5,450 nt of DNA from Leptospirales bacterium (GTDB lineage Bacteria; Spirochaetota; Leptospiria; Leptospirales; Leptonemataceae): positions 1-5,450 of the forward strand of contig JABAAI010000060.1 in NCBI GenBank assembly GCA_014238825.1, given 5' to 3'. Every line of letters begins with the position of its first letter. Position 1 is the first letter of the stretch. Positions 1 to 5,121 of this stretch are shown here, piece by piece. The position numbers and the translations under genes are program-made. A model generated the notes under the pieces. That model saw only the letters and a list, made by a program, of their open reading frames with translations. It did no database searches and was not told the DNA's origin.

Positions 1-215
1 TAATCAAAATGTTCTTTATTATCCTTAGCATTACCAAATTCATCAAATTCCCCAACAGTTAAAGGAAGTGAGTGATCAAGGTTTGTTGTTAAAGAATCTA
101 CGAATGGTACAGCCATAATAATTCCTAGAACTAGCATGACAACAGCTAGCTCAATTAACGTTAAACCATTTCTAAGTTTTTTTCTAAAGCCTTTTTCTTT
201 TCTCAAAATATTCAT
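1..215 (-). CDS. Type IV pilin-like pseudopilin, N-terminal part (cut by window edge)
   Basis: The first 71 codons of a gene whose 3' end lies outside the window. Seen: a 17-residue leader rich in Lys/Arg ending in Gly17, then LTLIELAVVMLVLGIIMAVP. This is the class III prepilin signature: prepilin peptidase (GspO/PilD) should cleave after Gly17, Glu is at mature position 5, and a hydrophobic helix of about 20 residues follows. Mature residue 1 is Leu rather than the usual Phe. The start ATG (213-215) lies 9 bases after the gspF stop, with a weak AGG just upstream. The operon position after gspF would predict GspG, the major pseudopilin. However, the residues after the helix (SLTTNLDHSLPLTVGEFDEF, then Asp/Asn/Lys-rich) do not resemble the long amphipathic helix of GspG, so a minor or divergent pseudopilin (GspH/I/J-like) is possible. 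The pilin-family call is firm; the subtype is open and no symbol is given. Confidence 0.88.
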   Translation of the reverse strand, partial: MNILRKEKGFRKKLRNGLTLIELAVVMLVLGIIMAVPFVDSLTTNLDHSLPLTVGEFDEFGNAKDNKEHFD

Positions 216-224
216 AACCTATTT

Positions 225-1451
225 TTAGATGTCTAGTTGGTTTGTCAAGTCATACATTGGCAAAAGAATCGCTGACATTATTATGACAATCATCGCTCCC
301 ATAACTACAATCATGGCTGGCTCAAGCAAGCTTGAAGCTCGCTCTATGCTATTTTCTACATCATTTTCCATTACTTCAGCAACTTTAGTTACCATTTGTG
401 GTACGCTGTCTGAACTCTCACCAGCAGAAAGCATACCCAGAACCATTAAGTTTAAAATTTTAGAATTTTTGAAAGCCCCCGACATTTTATCACCTTCTTG
501 GATTAAAGTTATAGAATTGTTAATTTCTTTCGTAAAAATATGGTGGTTGACTAGTTTAGCAACAATTTGGAGGGCAAGGACTAGGGGGACTCTATTGGCT
601 AGAAGAGTTGATAGATTACGGGAAAATCGAGACATTAGAATCTTGCGCTTAAGTGTTCCCAAGACCGGTAGTTTTAGGATAAAGTTTTCCCACTTCTCTT
701 TTCCCGGCAGACGGCTTTTCCAGCGATGAAAATAATATCCAATAAGCCCTGTTGTTAGTATTATGACAAGTAACCATACTGAAGATATAATATCAGAAAG
801 TCCGATAACAAAACGAGTGATAAGTGGTAATTCTGCATTAAGCTCGGCAAAGAGTTGTTTGATTTGAGGGAATACGACAGTAAGTAGGAAGGAAAGGATA
901 CCTCCTAGTAAAAATAGCATGAGAGATGGATAGATGGCGGCACTGATGATTTTGGAACGCATTCGTTCGTTTGCATCTTCTAAGTCTGCTAAATTTATCA
1001 AAGCTTTTTCATAAGTACCAGTTTTTTCACCAATAGAAATTAAGTGATAATAAATAGGAGGGAATAGAGTAGGATGTTTTTCTAGTGCATCGGAAAGTAG
1101 CGCCCCTTCAATTACGTCATTGCGTATTTCTGTGAGAGCTTTTTTTAGGTGATCGTTTTCTGTTTGTTGTAATATGTTTGTAAGGCTTCTGTCAAGAGGA
1201 AGACCCGCTTCTATCAGTATACCTAGGCGTCGCACAAAAAGGGCAATACTTCGACGAGGGACGCGGTATAAAAGAGATGCTAGGTATGGGAATAATACGC
1301 GTTCTCTTTTTTCTTTATCTTCTTTGAGTGATTTCACAAAAAGTTTTTGACGGCGAATTATGCCACGGGCAGCAGCAATGCTTGTCGCATCGATTATTCC
1401 TTTTTTTTCTTTGCCGTCTTGCTGAATTGCAATATAACTGTAGATAGCCAT
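225..1451 (-). CDS. gspF: Type II secretion inner-membrane platform protein GspF
   Basis: GspF is the polytopic inner-membrane protein that links the GspE ATPase to pseudopilus assembly. At 408 aa it has the normal family length. The N-terminus (MAIYSYIAIQQDGKEKKGII) is the standard GspF/PilC opening (aromatic-rich strand, then G-K-x-K-K-G), which supports this ATG. Two T2SSF repeats are visible at about residues 70-192 and 273-395. Predicted membrane segments lie near 172-194, 220-240 and 377-398. The first repeat carries the typical ISIGEKTGTYEKAL motif (138-151). The second has LSAGESSDSVPQMV (341-354), where Ser-Asp-Ser replaces the usual Gly-x-Leu-type ending. The gene starts 4 bases after the gspE stop, so translational coupling is likely. 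No strong Shine-Dalgarno is seen; AAGAGA directly abuts the ATG and another AAGAG lies 12 bases upstream. PilC of type IV pili is a homologue, but the adjoining GspD-type secretin argues for T2SS. Confidence 0.95.
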   Translation of the reverse strand: MAIYSYIAIQQDGKEKKGIIDATSIAAARGIIRRQKLFVKSLKEDKEKRERVLFPYLASLLYRVPRRSIALFVRRLGILIEAGLPLDRSLTNILQQTENDHLKKALTEIRNDVIEGALLSDALEKHPTLFPPIYYHLISIGEKTGTYEKALINLADLEDANERMRSKIISAAIYPSLMLFLLGGILSFLLTVVFPQIKQLFAELNAELPLITRFVIGLSDIISSVWLLVIILTTGLIGYYFHRWKSRLPGKEKWENFILKLPVLGTLKRKILMSRFSRNLSTLLANRVPLVLALQIVAKLVNHHIFTKEINNSITLIQEGDKMSGAFKNSKILNLMVLGMLSAGESSDSVPQMVTKVAEVMENDVENSIERASSLLEPAMIVVMGAMIVIIMSAILLPMYDLTNQLDI

Positions 1452-1455
1452 TCTC

Positions 1456-3141
1456 TTAAGTAACTCTTAAAACTTCTTCACTTGTAGTTAAACCTTCTAG
1501 GACCTTTTCGCGACCATAATTCAAAAGACTTAGCATAGGATAGTCTGGATCGTTTTGGGCACTTTGTCTAATAGATTCTGCATCCTCGCCTTTTTTTAAG
1601 ATACAATTTTGAACTTGTGGGCTAAGCTCCATTAGGGAGTAGATACCAATTCTTCCTTGATAGCCAGTGCTGACACAGCTTTCGCAACCTTTACCGCGAT
1701 ATAAAGTTCTTTGAGAGGCGTTCTCGCCTGTGAAGCCCAATTCCATTATTTCTTCTGGTTTTGCTTTATAGGAGACTTTGCATTTTGGACAAATTTTACG
1801 AATTAATCTTTGGGCCAATACTGCTCGGACACTACTAGTAATCAGATAGGACTCTATTCCCATATTAATTAATCGCGTAATGGCAGAGGGGGCATCGTTA
1901 GTGTGCAAGGTAGAAAAGACAAGGTGTCCTGTTAATGAAGCTTGTATCGAAATGCGAGCTGTCTCTTCATCTCGTATCTCACCTACCATAATTACATCTG
2001 GATCTTGGCGGAGCATGGCTCTAAGTGAGTGAGCAAAGGTGAGACCAATTTTTTCTTGGATTTGCATTTGCCCGATGCCCTCTATTTCATATTCAACTGG
2101 GTCCTCTGCCGTGAGGATATTTTTGACACCATCGTTGAGCTCTGATAGTACTGCATAGAGCGATGTGGATTTTCCAGAGCCAGTAGGGCCGGTTACTAGA
2201 ATGATTCCATTGGGCTCTTTGATAAGCTCTTTTACGCGGTGATAAATTTTAGGATGTAAGTTAATATTTTCAAGACTGTAATGCACGTCGCTTTTGTTTA
2301 GCAAGCGCATAACGACTCGTTCGCCATATTGAGTGGGCACCGTAGAAACACGAACATCGACTTCATTACCAGTGAGTTTAATTTTAATTCGTCCATCTTG
2401 GGGGAGTCTATTTTCTGCTATGTTGAGATTAGCCATGATTTTAATTCGTGAAACCAGCCCGGCATGGCTAATGCGTGGTGGTTGGAGACGGGAATGTAAA
2501 ATACCATCAATGCGATAGCGGATGTCTAATGTCTTTTCGCTTACTTCAATATGGATATCAGAGGCACGCTCTTGCATCGCTTGTGTTAAAATTACGTTCA
2601 CCATACGAATGATGGGGGCCTCATTTGCCATATCAATAGTATCTTCGCTTAAGTTCTGTAAATCACTATACTCATCGTTATTAATGCCTCCAATTACTTC
2701 CTTAGCAATGGCACTGGCTCTATCAAAGCCACCATGAATTACGCGCATAATTTCACTTTCAAGAGAGGCAACAAACTCTAGTTGATATGGCCTTAGCAAG
2801 AAACGAAAATCATCCATCAGATGGACGTCTTCTAGATTAGCACAGGCAACAATAATTTTATTTCCTTTACGCATGATTGGTACAATCCGTGTTTTGTGGA
2901 TGAACTCTATGGGTACTTTTGTAAAGCAGGGGTCAAATTTGAAATCCAACTTGCTCATATATTTATAGTTATATTGGCGTGCAATTACACTCATCAATTT
3001 ATCTTCTGTTATAATGCCCTTGCTTATGAGCATTTGTCCTATTTTGACCGATTGCTTTTTTTGTTCTTCCAGAAGCTCTAGTAATTTTTCATTATCAAGT
3101 AGGCCTTCTTTAACCAGTATATTTCCGATATTATTTTCCAT
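1456..3141 (-). CDS. gspE: Type II secretion ATPase GspE
   Basis: Cytoplasmic hexameric ATPase that powers pseudopilus assembly; 561 aa, within the usual GspE range. Seen in order: an N-terminal MshEN/T2SSE_N region (about 1-140); a linker and N2E domain (about 150-305, with the family block ERASDIHIEV at 191-200 and arginines in RYRIDG at 208-213); Walker A GPTGSGKST (318-326); Asp box TAEDPVEYEI (344-353); Walker B with catalytic Glu388 in IMVGEIRDEET (384-394); His box LTGHLVFSTLHTND (403-416); and a zinc-binding tetracysteine module with C451/C454 and C486/C489. All catalytic motifs are intact, so the enzyme should be active. Residues 4-27 and 33-56 form two 24-residue motifs separated by 5 residues, as in c-di-GMP-binding MshEN domains, but with Asn4 and Lys33 in place of Arg. 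The start is preceded by AAAAGAG, 4 bases from the ATG. PilB is the alternative family; the neighbours favour GspE. Confidence 0.97.
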   Translation of the reverse strand: MENNIGNILVKEGLLDNEKLLELLEEQKKQSVKIGQMLISKGIITEDKLMSVIARQYNYKYMSKLDFKFDPCFTKVPIEFIHKTRIVPIMRKGNKIIVACANLEDVHLMDDFRFLLRPYQLEFVASLESEIMRVIHGGFDRASAIAKEVIGGINNDEYSDLQNLSEDTIDMANEAPIIRMVNVILTQAMQERASDIHIEVSEKTLDIRYRIDGILHSRLQPPRISHAGLVSRIKIMANLNIAENRLPQDGRIKIKLTGNEVDVRVSTVPTQYGERVVMRLLNKSDVHYSLENINLHPKIYHRVKELIKEPNGIILVTGPTGSGKSTSLYAVLSELNDGVKNILTAEDPVEYEIEGIGQMQIQEKIGLTFAHSLRAMLRQDPDVIMVGEIRDEETARISIQASLTGHLVFSTLHTNDAPSAITRLINMGIESYLITSSVRAVLAQRLIRKICPKCKVSYKAKPEEIMELGFTGENASQRTLYRGKGCESCVSTGYQGRIGIYSLMELSPQVQNCILKKGEDAESIRQSAQNDPDYPMLSLLNYGREKVLEGLTTSEEVLRVT

Positions 3142-3211
3142 TTTTCTCTTTTAATAGGATAGACCAAAAGCGTATGCGTACAGCAAACGGCTCTTTTGTA
3201 ATACGCGACAT
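3131..3211 (-). other. Possible 26-codon leader ORF overlapping the gspE start
   Basis: In the spacer before gspE, an ATG at 3209-3211 opens a 26-codon frame (MSRITKEPFAVRIRFWSILL plus KEKNGK) that ends at a TAA at 3131-3133, 11 bases inside gspE in another frame. The peptide is basic with a hydrophobic patch and matches no family I recognise. A weak AGAG lies a few bases upstream of its ATG. The terminating ribosome would sit on the gspE ribosome-binding site and start, an arrangement suited to translational coupling. A frame this short can arise by chance, so translation is unproven. Confidence 0.2.
3165..3206 (-). promoter_or_regulatory. Possible RNA stem-loop(s) in the gspD-gspE spacer
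   Basis: The 97 bases between gspD and gspE are longer than the other gaps of this operon (4 and 9 bases). On the transcribed strand GCGTAT (3206-3201) can pair with ATACGC (3175-3170), extended by TAC/GTA after a 3-base bulge; TTTT follows directly. A second pairing, CAAAAG (3198-3193) with CTTTTG (3170-3165), crosses the first, so the two would be alternatives or a pseudoknot. Both precede the gspE ribosome-binding site. This could tune GspD to GspE ratios through attenuation or RNA processing. The stems are short, and chance pairing is possible. Confidence 0.22.
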
Positions 3212-3238
3212 GAGCTCTACTGTCTAGTAAGTATAATC

Positions 3239-4969
3239 CTAATCATCCTTTATAGATTCTTCAGGCCAAATAGTTATATCATTATGTAGTTTTTTATGGG
3301 ACTCACGCTGTTCAGCATGCTTTAGGTCGGTAATTTTATTGGCTTGTTTTTTACCCTTTAATATGTGAGGGGTTATGAAGACCATAAGATTGTTACGGAC
3401 ATTAGTATTAGATGTAGATCTGAATAAATAGCCTATAAGTGGTATGTCTCCTAATAAAGGAACCTTGTTAACAGTTTTTGTAACCCGTGAGGAAATCAGT
3501 CCCCCTAAAACAATTGTTTGTTTGTCAGAGGTGGTGATATAGGTTTTAATATTACGTTTGAGGAAACTAGGGTTAGGGTTAAGAGTACTTGTACTTGCTA
3601 CAATAGTAGATATTTCAGTGAATAAATTAAGGGTAATTTGTCCCGAAGGATTAATTTGAGGAGTAACTTTTAGATTAATACCAGAGGGCTTGTACTCAAA
3701 GCTATTAAGAATAGCTCCATCGGTACTAGTTGTTTGCGTTCGAGTTTGTACGGAGACATCCTGACCAACACTAATTTCCGCCTCTTGATTATTAAGAGCC
3801 ATTACCTGCGGGGAAGAAAGGACGTTGAAATTAGTTTTAGATATATTAGCATTGAGGATGCCTAAGATGCTTTGATCAGAATTAAGGAAGCCGAGGCTAA
3901 AGCCATTGAGGGTATTACGGGCGGGATCAACAGTTAGTGACCCATCTCCGCTAGTGGATGGAGCAACAATTCCAGAACCAAGAGCAAGGCCAGAATTAAA
4001 TTGTCCGACTTGAGTCCCATCACTATTAAGACTGCGCCAGTCGATGCCAAATTGATTTTCCTTATTAGATTGAACTTCTGCAATCAAGACTTCTAGGAGA
4101 ATTTGCGTTCTGGCTACATCCAGCTTTTTTATAATATTTTCAATGCCTCGCCATTCATCATGGGTGGCCGTAACTACGAGGGAGTTGGATTCTTTATGGG
4201 CAACAGCACGTATTTTTTTGTTAGCATTGCTGATTTTCTTTTTAGCTATGGTCTTTTTTTTGACGCGAAATGGCGAGTCAAGCTTGGTAAGCAGATTTGC
4301 CAAACTTTCGGCTGTAATATGGCGAGCAATATAGATATGGACTTGAGCTGAGGCAACACTGCGATCTCGAGTCTTATTAATTTCCTTTATTAGCTTATTG
4401 CCTATTTTCAGGGCACGAAGGACGTTCCGGGCAAAACCAGTTATTATAAGAGTATTTGTTGGTAAATAGGGAACGATAGTCACGCTAGAGCCAGCTACAG
4501 ATTTAAAAACAGCTAGAATATCTTCTGCACTGATAGCGGAAGGTAGGGTTAGCACTCGTGAGATTACTCCAGCTGAAAGAAAATTCACTTCATCATCCCC
4601 GGGTAGGGAGGCTTCCCCAGCTTTTTTTAGGTTTACTATTTTTAGGAGATTTGGCTCTTCAATGACGCCATAGCCTTTTATTTCTAGGACTTGTTTCATA
4701 AAAGCAAGGGCCCGGCTTTCTGGTATTTTTTGATAGGAAATGACAGTGATTTTTCCTTTTACAGAATCATCGACCAGTATATTTTTTCGAATTAGACTGG
4801 CCATTGTCTTGAGCCAGTCGTGCATCTCCACATCGTTGAAGTTGACACTAAAGCAATTTTTGCAGGGGCGTGATTTTCTACGTTTTTTTTGCTGAGGCAT
4901 AAGTGAGCCCTGTAGTAAGATGAAGATTAAAGCAATACCAATAAATGAGTAGTAATATCGTTTTTTCAT
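3239..4969 (-). CDS. gspD: Type II secretion outer-membrane secretin GspD
   Basis: GspD forms the multimeric outer-membrane channel through which folded exoproteins leave the periplasm. It is 576 aa, shorter than the common 650-700. Seen in order: an N-terminal signal sequence (hydrophobic core about 8-22); a basic stretch KKRRKSRPCKNC (28-39); an N0 domain (about 41-112, FNDVEMHDWLKTMASL); an N1 domain (about 137-200, with PTNTLIITG at 170-178); an N3-like domain (about 208-284, with SNSLVVTATHDEW at 261-273) interrupted by a Lys-rich loop; the secretin domain (about 287-536), including the signature VPLLGDIPLIGYLFRS (503-518) and NLMVFITPHIL (527-537); and a polar 39-residue tail that might bind a pilotin. 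One N repeat, apparently N2, is missing. There is no lipobox. The ATG is well determined: an in-frame TAG lies at 5000-5002 with no other ATG between. It ends in TAG. No gspC precedes it. Type III or PilQ secretins are less likely given the adjacent GspE and GspF. Confidence 0.95.
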   Translation of the reverse strand: MKKRYYYSFIGIALIFILLQGSLMPQQKKRRKSRPCKNCFSVNFNDVEMHDWLKTMASLIRKNILVDDSVKGKITVISYQKIPESRALAFMKQVLEIKGYGVIEEPNLLKIVNLKKAGEASLPGDDEVNFLSAGVISRVLTLPSAISAEDILAVFKSVAGSSVTIVPYLPTNTLIITGFARNVLRALKIGNKLIKEINKTRDRSVASAQVHIYIARHITAESLANLLTKLDSPFRVKKKTIAKKKISNANKKIRAVAHKESNSLVVTATHDEWRGIENIIKKLDVARTQILLEVLIAEVQSNKENQFGIDWRSLNSDGTQVGQFNSGLALGSGIVAPSTSGDGSLTVDPARNTLNGFSLGFLNSDQSILGILNANISKTNFNVLSSPQVMALNNQEAEISVGQDVSVQTRTQTTSTDGAILNSFEYKPSGINLKVTPQINPSGQITLNLFTEISTIVASTSTLNPNPSFLKRNIKTYITTSDKQTIVLGGLISSRVTKTVNKVPLLGDIPLIGYLFRSTSNTNVRNNLMVFITPHILKGKKQANKITDLKHAEQRESHKKLHNDITIWPEESIKDD

Positions 4970-4983
4970 GAATTTATTTCGGT

Positions 4984-5003
4984 CTAGTTCTAGCTCAAAC
5001 TAG
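4984..5003. repeat. Inverted repeat in the gspD 5' leader
   Basis: CTAGTT (4984-4989) is exactly inverted as AACTAG (4998-5003) with an 8-base centre. It lies 15-34 bases upstream of the gspD ATG, inside the probable 5' untranslated leader. It could be a small RNA hairpin or a protein-binding half-site pair. Six-base arms are weak evidence. Confidence 0.25.
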
Positions 5004-5065
5004 GGATTTGGTTTTTTCATACTATAATAAAAAGAATCCAATCAGAGTATCGGTCATTTTTGTTG

Positions 5066-5080
5066 GAAATTATAAATTTC
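5066..5080. repeat. 15-base palindrome overlapping a TATAAT hexamer
   Basis: GAAATT-ATA-AATTTC is a perfect inverted repeat with 6-base arms and a 3-base centre, about 100 bases upstream of gspD. On the minus strand an exact TATAAT (5074-5069) lies within it. An operator overlapping a -10 element would look like this, but palindromes of A/T are common in such AT-rich sequence and no regulator family can be named. Confidence 0.25.
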
Positions 5081-5121
5081 ACAAGTCATTTTTGATATAT
5101 TATAAATCTTCGTCTGTAAAT

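Larger units (their letters stand above)
4970..5121 (-). promoter_or_regulatory. Intergenic region upstream of gspD, likely operon promoter
   Basis: A 152-base, very AT-rich gap lies between the trehalose phosphatase gene and gspD. It has no gene or recognisable RNA. Read on the minus strand it contains two exact TATAAT hexamers (5104-5099 and 5074-5069) and TATTAT followed by AGT near 5020. None has a convincing TTGACA-like element 16-18 bases upstream, so the start site cannot be named. As the largest gap before a tightly packed gene set, it is the natural place for the gsp promoter. No strong Shine-Dalgarno is visible before the gspD ATG. Confidence 0.4.

Noticed and set aside
229..729. 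166-codon open frame on the plus strand
   Set aside because: It is fully antisense to gspF, which has clear family motifs in the other strand. The plus-strand translation shows no recognisable domain and has no promoter or ribosome-binding site of note.
2333..3081. Three plus-strand open frames of 61-71 codons
   Set aside because: They are antisense shadows of gspE, whose ATPase motifs run through the region on the minus strand.
3142..3238. A truncated gspC or other gene remnant between gspD and gspE
   Set aside because: None of the frames in the 97-base gap shows a GspC-like membrane segment or HR domain; only the 26-codon frame described above is present.
4103..4351. Two overlapping plus-strand open frames of 63 and 82 codons
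   Set aside because: They lie antisense to the N3-like region of gspD, and their Phe/Leu-rich composition comes from the lysine-rich loop read backwards.
1..4969. A type IV pilus (pilQ-pilB-pilC-pilA) cluster instead of T2SS
   Set aside because: The secretin has the GspD layout with no AMIN domains, the ATPase reads as GspE, and the order D-E-F-pseudopilin is that of T2SS. Close relationship of the families means a hybrid cannot be fully excluded.
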